A stretch of 64,000 bases of DNA from Azorinus chamasolen (lineage: Eukaryota; Mollusca; Bivalvia; Cardiida; Solecurtidae), in the NCBI GenBank assembly GCA_963576725.1, contig OY755252.1:54127931-54191930 (forward strand), read 5' to 3'. Position 1 is the stretch's first letter. Each line of letters starts with the position of its first letter. Positions 31,733 through 41,999 of the stretch are shown one piece after another. Under the pieces are notes generated by a model. The model was not told the origin of the DNA. It was given only the letters and a program-made list of their open reading frames with translations, and did no database searches. The position numbers and the translations under genes are program-made.

Positions 31733-31735
31733 GGT
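31708..31735. repeat. GT dinucleotide run followed by poly-G
   Basis: (TG)7 then about 19 G. Confidence 0.9.
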
Positions 31736-31929
31736 ATAGACGAGATTCTGCGTCAGTGTACCCGTATTTATTACAGTTTCAACAGTCTCGATACAGCGAC
31801 CGCACATTTTATTAACGTAGGAGTATATAAACTCAGGTGGTTGTTTAATGCATGGCAAAACTAATGTAGACAGTTTGTGTAGGATTATATAATCCAGGCG
31901 GTAACTTCTTTGAACACTTTTTACGGTAT

Positions 31930-32130
31930 ATGTACACACATTCTAATGCCTTTGCAAACATAGTAGACCCTGATTAGATGGCCCCTGTAGGGGCTGTCTG
32001 ATCAGGGTCTGCTCTGTTTGCTCATGGTATTATATAGATATGATGCTGCAGTTTCTGCTATGGCTGTGCTGATATTCCAATACTAAAGTTCAGATAATTA
32101 TTTCTGATATGAATATTCATTGAGTAAAGG
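31930..32130. mobile_element. Family C element
   Basis: Hairpin GACCCTGATTAGATGGCCCC plus TGTAGGGGCTGTCTGATCAG; right end CATTGAGTAAAGGG. Confidence 0.7.
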
Positions 32131-32289
32131 GTTACGTGGTTGTAACTAGGTTTCCTGACTCAAAATAGTCTCGTTAGAATCGCGATCAATAAATGAACGA
32201 ATGAATAATGACAATGCACTGAAGCGGTTACCCATGTATAATTATCCAACCTCAGACAAATGGTAGCAAAATGCAGGACGAAAGTAATT

Positions 32290-32630
32290 GAGAAACTATT
32301 GACCGAGTGTCAAACAGCTTGGACCCTAATGAGACGCCGAATTACTCGGCATCTCATCTGAATCAAAGCTGTTTGCAAATGCGAGTCAGGTCTCGGTAGG
32401 CAAAATAATGTTGCATGGGCTATAGTTTTCTTATTTATTATTGACCCATTCCGTTAACCAATATATGACTATCATTTGCAAACGTCTGGGAACCAGATTA
32501 GACCAAGATCCAGTCGGTTTGATTGCCTGTCAGTAGTTTCTCAAAAGCATTATGAAATCAATTGAAGGGGGAAATTGCATCAGATCGGAAAGTGAGCAGA
32601 CATGTTTCACATGTGTGTAAGATTAACATT
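32290..32630. mobile_element. Two family D2 copies, the second without hairpin
   Basis: The first (32299-32383) has GATGCCGAG..-type arms AATGAGACGCCGAATTACTC. The second (32452-32620) has AACGTCTGGGAACCAGATTAG and the D2 tail, but the hairpin is lost. Confidence 0.6.
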
Positions 32631-32633
32631 ATA

Positions 32634-32837
32634 CAGTAAAACCTCTCTATAACGGCCACTAAATTACATCAAGTAATTTGTGTTTAAGCCAGGTGGATGC
32701 TTAAAGCAAGGTGAAAGTAAAACAGAACGCTCCTATAGGAGCATTCTGTTTTACGTTCACCTTGCTATAAGCAGCCACCTGCCCTAAATACCAACTAATA
32801 AACACAATTTAGTGGTCGTTATAGAGAGGTCTTACTG
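32634..32837. mobile_element. Family H element, 204 bp, TA duplicated
   Basis: The ends are CAGTAAAACCTCTCTATAAC and AGAGAGGTCTTACTG. The centre is AACGCTCCTATAGGAGCATT (exact 14-mer at 32729-32742). Confidence 0.88.
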
Positions 32838-33040
32838 TATATGTCAAATGCATGGCCAATAATGCTAATCTTTCATCATTGTCACATATGAATTGCTCGA
32901 GTCCAGCGGGATGATCCAGTTTGAGCTCAAACATGTATATAAGGTACGGCGTGGTACCTAACACTTGGTTGACTCGTTCAGTGTGCTGGACACATATTCG
33001 CCTGCTTCAAGTTTTTTAGTGAGAGCTTGTTCAATGTCTT

Positions 33041-33307
33041 TGTTTGTTTGTGTTGGTTAACGTCCGTTTCTGCTCACTATGGGCTAACTGGCCACTCCAG
33101 AAAGAAGAGAAAGGATACAGAGAAGCCGGGCGCGATGCCCTACTCGTATACCGACAGAGTTTAGCTGCTTCTTTTAGATGCCCAGTGTAAAGCACTGATA
33201 CATCGGACCTCAGTTTATAAAGACTCATCCGAAGCACTTGGTCCGACAGGGAATCGAACACTGGACCCCTGGTACCGTAGTCGAGCGCGTTAACCACTCG
33301 ATCACGT
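33041..33307 (-). mobile_element. SINE-like element, uninterrupted copy
   Basis: On the minus strand it begins CGTGATCGAGTGGTTAACGC (box A-like) with box B GTTCGATTCC and ends in a CAAACAAACAAAG tail. Confidence 0.75.
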
Positions 33308-33509
33308 CTTTATAAAACAATAACAGAGTGTCAAGAGGTCTGCATCCTGATTAGACGTCAAGTCACTCGGCGTCTCGTCTGGATCCAAACTGTTACTATA
33401 TTTTATGGCAATGAAAGAGTAAACAGGGTATTTGCCTCTTTTATTTTTTACAATGGCAACAGTGGACTATTTTAAGAATAACTCCATTTCTTCACATCAA
33501 CATCCTAAA

Positions 33510-33565
33510 CGACGATTCTAAAGAGTAGTCATAACATATGGTTTGGTGGAGAAAGGACGAATTTA
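33510..33565. mobile_element. Family R foldback, right arm only
   Basis: CGATTCTAAAGAGTAGTC then GGTTTGGTGGAGAAAGGACG. Confidence 0.6.
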
Positions 33566-33636
33566 ATATTTGAATACATACCTTTATCTATAGGTCTGAA
33601 AAACACAATAATCGCCATAGTTGTACAATAGTCCTT

Positions 33637-33850
33637 TCAACCCGGGACACGTATGCAGTGTAATTTGCAAACAGTGTAGACCCTGATCAGACGGCTTCTA
33701 GAGGAACTATCCGATCAGGGTCTGCACTGTTCGAACAAGTTTGACCATGAATATTCATGTAAATTAGACCAGCAAGGATATGAATTAGATTATTTTCTTT
33801 ATTGGCAATTTTGCAAAGGCCAAGAAAGGCGTATTTGTGGATTAAGGGTT
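33637..33850. mobile_element. Chimeric F/C element
   Basis: The left end is F (CCTTTCAACCCGGGACACG) with hairpin GACGGCTTCTAGAGGAACTA. The right part is C (GGCGTATTTGTGGATTAAGGG). Confidence 0.65.
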
Positions 33851-34059
33851 ATGCCTTTACTACCGAGTGGACTATGTAATTCACTACTGCTGGGCTACTC
33901 CACTCTGAGAATTTAGGTTTGAGAGGTTTAAGTGGACAGTTTACAGGAGATGTTACATTGAGAACACCCTCTAGAGTGCAATGCGTAGAGTCAAGTCAAT
34001 AGCTCATTCTTGCTTACATGTAACTCTTCGGCTACTAAGCACGACCCATCTGGTATCTA

Positions 34060-34478
34060 CAAGCAGCGCGCTTGGATCAAGATGAGACGCCGAGTAACTC
34101 GGCGGCTCATCAGGATCCAAACTGTTTGATACCATATCAATAGTTTCTCAAAATATTTAATGAATTGAACATTTAGATAAAAAAAAATGTAACACATCAG
34201 AGTTTGAGCAGACATTAAATTTTTTTCAGCAAATTAAAAGTTAACCCTTCGCTGCCAAACTCTGTCGTCTGCTAACTTTGTCGTCTGCTACAAATTTTCA
34301 TGTTTTTGATTTTCTTCATTTTTGTTTCAAAAACATAGTAAGAGTAACAAACAGTTTGGATCCTGATGAGACGCCGAGATACTCCGCGTCTCATCTGGAT
34401 CCAAACTGTTTGCATATGTAATCTGGATCCAAACTGTTTGCATAGGTAATCACAGATCCGGCATTGGCAGCGAAAGGG
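34060..34478. mobile_element. Family D2 and family D side by side
   Basis: D2 (about 34060-34240) has hairpin GATGAGACGCCGAGTAACTC. TTAA 34241-34244 is followed directly by D (CCCTTCGCTGCC.. to GCAGCGAAAGGG), whose right stem GGATCCAAACTGTTTGCATA is duplicated. Confidence 0.75.
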
Positions 34479-34941
34479 ATAAAGTGGTTTGTTTGTTATA
34501 ATATTCTTATTTATTATTAATATGTGGCTTAGCAACGGTGTAGTGTTCTCTCATCAACACATCCATGTCCATTTAATGAAAACTTCACCAACGGGGACTT
34601 ATCATTGTTCGCAAGAGCTCAACTTCAACCTTCAGCGCTCGACTCGCGTCTTTGTGATAACCATTATATAGTCAATTTTGATCCAGATGCGAAGTCTAGT
34701 AACTCGGCATCTCATCTGGATCTAATCTGTTTGAAACTCTGGTATTTTTTTGTTTTGCAAAGAAATGGGCGAAACGTGATTTTTCTATAAATGCAGTGGA
34801 CGACAATGTTTGCAGACGACAATTGCTCAGAATACAAAAGTTAAGATCAGTGGGGACAAATGTCTTCTACATACATGTAATGCAGTAGCGATATGCCAGG
34901 GGGTCCTGGTGTTTGGATAATGTTCGGTTGTTCATTGTGTA

Positions 34942-35157
34942 AGCCTTTCCATCATATAAACGCCTTTTCATGACTTTACAAAAAGAATAGACCAATAGCT
35001 GGGTCTGTTCTGTTTGCTCATTAAATAACATAGTTCTGACTCTACAGTGTTTACCAATACTAAACCATTAATGTATACATATGTCATTATAAACATATAG
35101 TTTAAAATATCAATGATGTCATTATTTCTTACATGAATATTCAACAGGTATAGGGCT
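34942..35157. mobile_element. Family L element, hairpin deleted
   Basis: CCTTTCCATCATATAAACGC to AACAGGTATAGGG; only AGAATAGACC..GGGTCTGTTC remains of the stem. Confidence 0.7.
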
Positions 35158-35164
35158 AAGACAG

Positions 35165-35587
35165 ACACCATAATACTCTACCTGATGCATATTCCTATAA
35201 GAAGTTCGTTGATCTAATTTTACAGTTTCTGCCACGGCCTAAAGTTGCATATGCAGTTACAAACATTTGTTTCTTACAGGAACTGCATGAGCAGGGTCTA
35301 CTCTATTTGCAAAGGCGTTATTATATATAAGGGAAAGAACTGACTTAAAACCGACAGAAAAAGACTAAACTCTTTTTATACTTAGCTTTTATTAGCTTAC
35401 AATACTTACTAGACACATACAGTAAGCACAAAGTAAAATGTTAATAAAAAAAAACACTAGTCAAACAGAATCACATCATTGTAAACAGTATAAAATATAT
35501 AGATATGTAAAATGAACATAAGTACACTAAGCACGAATACATACAGCTTATTACCAATAGGAACAGAAATAAAAACAGTATAGCAAC
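35165..35587. other. Stretch with a C fragment only
   Basis: A worn C piece is at about 35190-35345. The remainder is AT-rich with nothing recognised. Confidence 0.45.
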
Positions 35588-35589
35588 AG

Positions 35590-35820
35590 TAACGCTTTAC
35601 TCCATGAATATTCGTGTAAGAATTAACAATGGATGAATATTAATTAGCTGAATATTTGTATTGGCATATGAACAAGAAATGTTTTGGCCTTGGCGGAACT
35701 TGTATATAGAACCAGATACATACAAGTCAATAGGCAAAGAGTGCAGACCCTGATCAGACTCCTTCTTCCTGAGGGACCGTCTGACCTGCGTTAAAAAGAC
35801 GTACCTATGGAGTATATAGT
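35590..35820. mobile_element. Family C element
   Basis: GCTTTACTCCATGAATATTC to TATGGAGTATATAG(TTAA). Hairpin GACCCTGATCAGACTCCTTC is worn. Confidence 0.7.
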
Positions 35821-35826
35821 TAAGCA

Positions 35827-36160
35827 CAGTAAAACCTCTCTATAACGGCCATTAAATTACATAAAGTATTTTGTGTTAAAGGCAGGTGGCTGTTTAAAGC
35901 AAGGTGAAAGTAAAACAGAACGCTCCTATAGGAGCGATCTGTTTTACTTTCACCTTGCTTAAAGCAGCCACCTGCCCTAAATACAAACTAATTAACCCAA
36001 TTTAGTGGCCGTTATAGAGAGGTTTATTTAGTGGCCGTTATAGAGAGGTTTATTTAGTGGCCGTTATAGAGAGGTTTATTTAGTGGCCGTTATAGAGAGG
36101 TTTATTTAGTGGCCGTTATAGAGAGGTTTATTTAGTGGCCGTTATAGAGAGGGTTTTCTG
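35827..36160. mobile_element. Family H element with amplified right end
   Basis: The left end is CAGTAAAACCTCTCTATAAC and the exact tip GCTCCTATAGGAGC is at 35922-35935. The right terminal repeat occurs six times at a 26-bp period (36001-36153) before GGGTTTTCTG. Confidence 0.9.
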
Positions 36161-36414
36161 CATTTACTCAATAAGTAACCCTGTTTACGCCTTTGCAAAC
36201 AGAGAAGGAGTCTGCTCTGTTTGCTAATGAAATTAAAAAGATTCTATAGTTCCTGCCATAGTCGAACATTTACGTGTCCATGTGCAATTATACAAATTAA
36301 TCTAATTAATATTCATGATGTTTTAACACAGATTCTACTCTGTCATTTTGTATGAGTGGTTGCCGTTCAATGAACTGAAATGAACCAGTAGCACTATATT
36401 ACTCCAAAGGTTAA

Positions 36415-36645
36415 TCCATTCCCTCATAGGCTATTTTAGATACATTTGTACAATCCTTTTAATGAATCTACCGAAAAGGAGCATTAACTATAAAGAGAAA
36501 AGGAAACTTTTAGAATTTTGTAGTTTGAAACCATTGTGATAAATAGAGCATTTGCTCCTATAGGAGCAAATGCTCTATTTATCACAATGGTTTCACAAAG
36601 TGACTTTAACAGAGTCGTCAAAAGTCGTCAATATGAGGGAATGGG
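36415..36645. mobile_element. Family G element, 231 bp, TTAA duplicated
   Basis: TTAA at 36411-36414 and 36646-36649. The ends are TCCATTCCCTCATAGG and TATGAGGGAATGGG. The hairpin GAGCATTTGCTCCTATAGGA plus GCAAATGCTC is perfect, and the arms extend over TTGTGATAAATA. Confidence 0.9.
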
Positions 36646-36669
36646 TTAAGTCATAGCTTACTTCATATA

Positions 36670-36894
36670 GTATTCCATAAATACGCCTTTCTACACTTTT
36701 GCATACACAGTAGATCCAGATCAGACGATTCCTACAGGATCTGTTCTGTTTCCTTATAAATAGATCATATAGATCTGATTCTGCAGTTTCTACTATGGCC
36801 AAAGCAGTTTCATGTCTATGTGTAATTATAAAAATCAATCCAATTAACATTCATGACGTCATTATTTCTTATACGAATATTCATGGAGTAAAGG
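36670..36894. mobile_element. Family C element
   Basis: CCATAAATACGCCTTTCTAC to CATGGAGTAAAGGG(TTAA). The hairpin is shortened (CAGACGATTCCTACAGGATC). Confidence 0.72.
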
Positions 36895-37059
36895 GTTAAA
36901 ACCTGTATCAATCCAAGTTCAAAATTGTATTGTTTGAAATTAAAGCTTAGAATATTTATGCCAGGCTCCATAAATTGTGTATATTTGTCAGCTACTTATT
37001 GCATACTGTTATATAAAACAAGAGCATACAGTTCTATGCCGAATAATACATGTAATCAG

Positions 37060-37436
37060 ATCAAAGATATTTTATGGAGCAAACAGAGCAGTCATATCAG
37101 ACGTTCATAGAGCAGACATCTAGTCTGGGTCTACTGTGTTTGCAAAGGTGCCAAATGGTGTCTCGGCGGAGTAAAGCGTTAAACATCTTCCTATTCTATT
37201 ATTATTCCAAATATCAATACATGTACCTACATGTACTGGCTATTCATGGACAAAATAGTTAAAATGAAATATGGAAGATGGAATAATTTAGCCATTTTAG
37301 AAAGTGAAGAAACAGATCTTTCAAATTCAATTAGCAAACAGAACAGACCCTAATTAGGCGGCTCCTATAGGAGCCCTCTGATCTGGGGCTATCCTATTTG
37401 CAAATGCATTAAAAGGCGTGTATATGAAGAAAAGGG
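37060..37436. mobile_element. Family C fragment then family K, sharing TTAA
   Basis: C ends GGAGTAAAGCG at TTAA 37179-37182. K follows to GAAGAAAAGGG(TTAA), with the exact tip GCTCCTATAGGAGC at 37361-37374. Confidence 0.75.
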
Positions 37437-37635
37437 TTAAACAGATTATGGCAACTAAATACAGAACTACATGAATTATATATCAGTAAATTTTGTACAT
37501 ATAAAAGTTTGTATGAATTAAATATCTGATTCAATGGCAGCAGAAAGAGAGACGGCCCAACGGACATCGTACTGAGTATTCACTCTGTCGGTAAATTATA
37601 AATAATAAATAATAAATTTCATGCAAAACCATTAA

Positions 37636-37742
37636 CCCTCCTGTGCACAGTGTCCCTTAAAATGGCATATGCGAACAGTGTAGATCCAGGTCACTGGGTC
37701 CCAGAAGGAAGCCTCTGATCAGGGTCTGCACTATGTGCTGAA
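37636..37742. mobile_element. Family F fragment
   Basis: CCCTCCTGTGCACAGTGTCC and hairpin GGGTCCCAGAAGGAAGCC. Confidence 0.6.
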
Positions 37743-37927
37743 TCCATCAATGACAATGACTTGTTCTAGCAAATATTTTGTGAGCTGTGCCCCTCCCACA
37801 TACAAAATGGACGGGTTCCAAAGTACGATTTGGACGGGTTTCATTACATGATATGGGATACGGGGGTTGACTCCGCAAATGTTCTGAATAAATTGCATTC
37901 ACAACACACCTCTGCATGCAAAACCTA

Positions 37928-38130
37928 CAGTAAAATCTCGATTATTTGATTTTTTTTGTATAGAAGAATTTAGCCCCTTTTAGGCAGGTGGCAGCTTAAT
38001 GCATGGAGGAAGTCATGTATTAAGCTCATAGAGGAGCTTTCTGCATGACTTTTACCAGGCATTAAGCTGCCACCTGCTACGAAACAAATATTAAAGTCAA
38101 ATATAGATAAATGTAAAGGTTGTTGTTTTC
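37928..38130. mobile_element. Family A' element, worn
   Basis: The left end is CAGTAAAATCTCG. The left arm was altered (GTCATGTATTAAGCTC) opposite the intact GAGCTTTCTGCATGAC. Confidence 0.6.
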
Positions 38131-38335
38131 ATTTTATAATCCAATCTAATGTGCTTATAGTAATATTTTAGTATGATTATGTGTTTCGTTAGCATAAATT
38201 ATTTAGCAAGTTTGCAGCATCAAATTGCGAGGTGACCCTTTAAAACATAACATGCACTACGCCATTTTCTGTGATAGTTGCAGAGAGATCGTATTGCTTG
38301 TGTCTTGTTTAGGTTATTTTGTTTTACATACATTA

Positions 38336-38539
38336 CAGTGGAACGTGTCTTAAGCGGCCATCGGAAAGAGGTCTAATTTTGGGTCTCTAAAGCAGATGGT
38401 AGCGTAATGCAGGTCAAACGTAATGCAGAAAGCTCCTATAGGAGCTTTCTGCATTGCGTTTGTCCTGCATTAAGCAAATACCTGCTTTTAAGACTCATAT
38501 GTTCAATGAATCAATGGCCGCTTATGGGAGGTTCTACTG
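38336..38539. mobile_element. Family A element, 204 bp, TA duplicated
   Basis: TA at 38334-38335 and 38540-38541. The ends are CAGTGGAACG and GAGGTTCTACTG. Exact GCTCCTATAGGAGC at 38432-38445. Confidence 0.88.
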
Positions 38540-38622
38540 TATGCAGATAATCGATCAACTTTGCATTTAAACATAAACAGTACAACCTGTCCTAAGCAAC
38601 CATTTAACAGTCAGTGTCTTAA

Positions 38623-38866
38623 CCCTTTCCTTGTTGAATATTCATGTAATAAATAAAGACATCATGAATATTTATTATTTTTTTATAATGGCATAATTAT
38701 GTATACAGAGGTTTTTGGTATTGGTACAATCTGTATAGAGTCAGGTTTATTATGATTTTATAACAGAACAGGACAGACACTGATCAGGCGATTCCTATAG
38801 TAGCCGTCTGATATGGGTTAATCTGTTCACAAAGGAATACAACGCATTGTGTATAAAGGAAAGGAT
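38623..38866. mobile_element. Family L/K element, inverted
   Basis: CCCTTTCCTTGTTGAATATT to TATAAAGGAAAGG; hairpin GCGATTCCTATAGTAGCCG. Confidence 0.72.
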
Positions 38867-38869
38867 TAG

Positions 38870-39231
38870 ATACTTAAAGGCATGTGATAGCTTAAAGCAG
38901 GCCAACATTTGTGTAGAAAGTTCCTATAGGAGCTTTCCGCTTTCTGTTCGTCCTGTAGTAAGCAAGTGCATGGAGTTTTTTAAGTTTCTGAATAAATAAA
39001 TAAATACATGTAGTCGCATAAGACAGTTTTTACCTATCTAAGCCGGACATTTAAATTAATATCACAAGCGGTCTTTAAGATAGTTGGCAGCTTTATATAG
39101 GATTGAAGGTCATACAAAAAGCTCCTGTGGGAGCTTTCCCCATGCCTTTCATCCTGAATTAAACAGCCACCTGCCTAAAAGGACCTAAATTCTTTTTCAC
39201 TCACATTTCTCTTTGGGTGGGTTTCTTACTG
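38870..39231. mobile_element. Two worn family A/A' copies
   Basis: The tips are AAGTTCCTATAGGAGCTTT (38927-38945) and AGCTCCTGTGGGAGCTTT (about 39119-39136). The second keeps the right end GTTTCTTACTG. Confidence 0.6.
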
Positions 39232-39289
39232 TAAGCACACTTATTTACACACAAACTGACTGGCGTCTTCAAACATAAATCCAGCATCG

Positions 39290-39395
39290 ATCACACGACC
39301 AAGATCAAAACATGACCACGTGACCAAGATCAAAACATGATCACGTGACCAAGATCAAAACATGATCACGTGATCAAGAACAAAACATGATCATC
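39290..39395. repeat. 26-bp tandem repeat, four copies
   Basis: Unit resembles GACCAAGATCAAAACATGAT plus CACGT. Confidence 0.85.
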
Positions 39396-39567
39396 CTCTT
39401 ATTGATAAATATGCCAAACTCTGATATATTGCAGTAAAAGCTCGCTGACCGAACAATGACATAGGAATCATTGTTGATCATTTAAACCACTTGACTGCTT
39501 AATGCAGGGTGAAAGTCACGCAGAAATCCTATCATGGAGCATTTTGCATGATCGCACCCTGCGTTAA

Positions 39568-39807
39568 CCATGTACTCCATAAATAAGCATTTCTATGCCT
39601 TTGCAATCAGAGTAGACCCAGATCAGACGGTTCCTATAGGAACCGTCTGACCAGGATCTGTCCTGTTTGCTTATGAAATGCTATAGATATGAGTTTACAG
39701 TTTCTGTCATGGACAAATGTCTACGTGTCTATGTGCCATAAAAAACGTTATTCTATTTAATATTCATTTTGTTATTATTCCTTTCATCAATATTCGTGAA
39801 GTAAATG
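39568..39807. mobile_element. Family C element
   Basis: TTAA then CCATGTACTCCATAAATA; right end GTGAAGTAAATGG. Hairpin CAGACGGTTCCTATAGGAAC. Confidence 0.78.
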
Positions 39808-40119
39808 GTTCATCACTTTCTGCTTAAAGCGCTCTGTTATTTACAAAACGTTCAGAATAGTTAAGTTTTAGTTAACATTGTTGTTTCTAAGCATATTCAA
39901 AATCATTTTAGTTTTTTACTTGATATCTGAGAAAATGGATGTAAAGTAAATGACGCTATATATACGAGGCCGGATCGTCTCGTTTAACTCTTCCTGAGAA
40001 AACATTCTTTCTCGTCGCCTCTCTGTCAGTAAACAATGTTACCAAAGGTCTAGTGATGGATAGATTGTAAGTTTGGATTAATAACTGTTTACTCTATGTC
40101 ACTATAATCACTAGGCCTC

Positions 40120-40190
40120 TATATCACTTGGTCACTATATATCACTAGGTCACTTTGTCACCAGGTCACTTGGTCACTAAGACAGTGGTT
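40120..40190. repeat. Degenerate GGTCACT repeat at the gene 3 stop
   Basis: CACTAGGTCACT/CACCAGGTCACT units run into the stop codon of gene 3, so they form the beginning of its 3' UTR on the minus strand. Confidence 0.65.
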
Positions 40191-40211
40191 TGAGGATAAA
40201 CTCTGTGAACT
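40177..40211 (-). CDS. Gene 3 exon 4: end of EF-hand 4 and stop
   Basis: A 35-nt terminal exon behind acceptor CTTCTTCACTTTCAG|AG. It completes the twelfth residue of the last EF loop and adds FTEFILKPLS before TAG. The split Glu codon (G|AG) and the hydrophobic F-EF-IL pattern of an exiting F helix support it despite its size. Confidence 0.88.
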
Positions 40212-40455
40212 CTGAAAGTGAAGAAGCACATACACATTAGCTCTTTACTTGATACATGCCATTCCCGCTTTTTACGCATTTGCAATCAGAAAAGAGTCAG
40301 ATCAGGCAGCTCATTTTAGGTAGTATCTGATCAAGATCTAATATGTTTGCTGATATAATGGAGTTGTTTGATCAGTGACTACACTGTCGCAGGTCTGAGT
40401 CTCTTCTGTTGGCCATGGCACTACATTTACTTTATTAGTAATACACGAGTTACAG

Positions 40456-40655
40456 TACAGTACCCCCTCTCTAAACAGGAATCCTTGTAGAGAATAATTT
40501 AGATACATTTAGGCAGGTGGCTGCTTAATGCAGGGTGAAAGTCATGCAGAAAGCTTCTAGAGGAGCTTTCTGCATGACTTTCACTCTGCATTAAGCTGTC
40601 ACATGCCTCCATAACCCATATTTGTACTTGATTTAACATCCAGTTTAGAGAGTTA
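40456..40655. mobile_element. Family A' element
   Basis: CAGTACCCCCTCTCTAAACA at the left; tip GCTTCTAGAGGAGC inside perfect GTCATGCAGAAA..TTTCTGCATGAC arms. Confidence 0.75.
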
Positions 40656-40977
40656 GAGAAGTTAATTTCTGTAATTAAAGGTCGCCATGAGAGGCGTCTC
40701 GTATGAGATGTCATAAAGTAAAGGGCTAGACGCCCTCTTTTTGATAATAAAAAGGAAAAATCCAATTACTATACCAATTACATGTACATTTAAATAAGAG
40801 TCGGGAACACACCAAACTTACGAATGATGTTTTTTGTTTCTCCCTTAAGGAAAATGGAGTCATTACTCCTTTCAAAGCGCTGTTTCCTAACTCAATGTGC
40901 AAGGACATATATGGAAGAGGGTAAACAAGAAAGTGTTCAATAAACGTTTCGTGTTATTTATACATCATAACACTTAA

Positions 40978-41167
40978 TCCTTTACGCCATTAAACGTCTT
41001 TGCAAACAGGGTAGATTTGCCCTGTTTGCTTATGAAATAATATTGATATAGTTCTAAAGTTTCTACGATTGCCAAAACTTCCCATGTACATGTGGCATTA
41101 CAAATATAAATCTAATTGATATTCGTGTTGTCATTGTTTTGTTACATGAATATTCAAGAAATATAGG
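40978..41167. mobile_element. Family C element abutting a gene 3 donor
   Basis: TTAA 40974-40977 then CCTTTACGCCATTAAACG. The hairpin is lost (GGGTAGATTTGCCC). The right end lies 10 bp from the exon border at 41178. Confidence 0.78.
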
Positions 41168-41177
41168 TTGAACGTAC

Positions 41178-41423
41178 CTTCATAGTTGATCCTGCCATCG
41201 CTATCCTTGTCCACTGCTCCAATCATTTCATCTATCTCATCATCTGTTAAGTTCTGTCCAAACCCGATAAGGATTTTTTTGAGTTCTTTGAATTCTATGA
41301 AGCCGTTATTGTCCTTATCGAACAATTTAAATGCATTCATGAATTCCTGATGTTCATTTTTATGGCAACTTTTATAATGCTTCTGGAACATTACGAACTC
41401 CTGAAAATCTACGGTCCCGGTAT
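41178..41423 (-). CDS. Gene 3 exon 3: EF-hand loops 2, 3, 4
   Basis: It runs from acceptor TTTCATTTTCAG|AT to donor GAAG|GTACGT. With the split Asn it completes EF loop 2 (DKDNTGTVDFQE), then holds EF loop 3 (DKDNNGFIEFKE) and EF loop 4 (DKDSDGRINYE, finished by exon 4). All have D1, D3, G6 and E12 for calcium binding. The linker contains FQKHYKSCHKNEHQEF. A longer frame reading into the CA-rich intron at 41425-41607 is not coding. Confidence 0.95.
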
Positions 41424-41459
41424 CTGAAAATGAAAGGTAATGTGACAATAGGGGTGATG

Positions 41460-41558
41460 CGCGTACACACATACATGCGCACGCGCGCATACGCGCGCGC
41501 ACACACACACATGCCACACACACACATGCGCGCGCATACACACGCATACGCACGCACA
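41460..41558. repeat. CA/CG alternating tract
   Basis: About 100 bp of ACAC, GCGC and CGCA, purine-pyrimidine alternating, 37 bp upstream of the exon 3 acceptor. Confidence 0.92.
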
Positions 41559-41784
41559 GACTAGGTATAAAGTGTGACCTACATGGTAAGACATTATAGT
41601 TAAACAACTAGGTCTGGCATGTCATATATCGACCGAGTCCACGTTTGAGGGAGAGCAGCATTCTGTGTGCCTCCGGGCAATTTTTTAAACATCTGACTTT
41701 AGAATTTTAGATACAAATTAAGGCGGAACTGTTGTGAGCAGTAGGTAAGGTCTGGGTACATGTAAGCAGAAAGTATTGCGATAG

Positions 41785-41826
41785 TAGCCTTTTTATTAAG
41801 CGTGGGTTCGAATCCCGCGTCGACCT
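41785..41826 (+). mobile_element. tRNA-like SINE fragment
   Basis: TTTTATTAAGCGTGGGTTCG and AATCCCGC resemble the inverse copy at 45478-45575. Confidence 0.5.
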
Positions 41827-41999
41827 TAAAGTGTTTTTTTTAATCTTGAATTAATAGTAAAGCATTATTTTATTTCATACTGTATAATTATGCTGACCAT
41901 TGATACACATATTCGTCAATGTACTACTCACGTCGAGGACATTGAAAGAAGATGTTTGGGTATCAGATCAAATACCTATACACACATATGTTATCATGG

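Noticed and set aside
41425..41607. N-terminal extension of the EF-hand frame (about 60 residues of Arg, Ala, Cys, Val)
   Set aside because: It is read from the CA/CG tract in the intron. The acceptor TTTTCAG and the phase match to exon 2 place the exon start at 41423.
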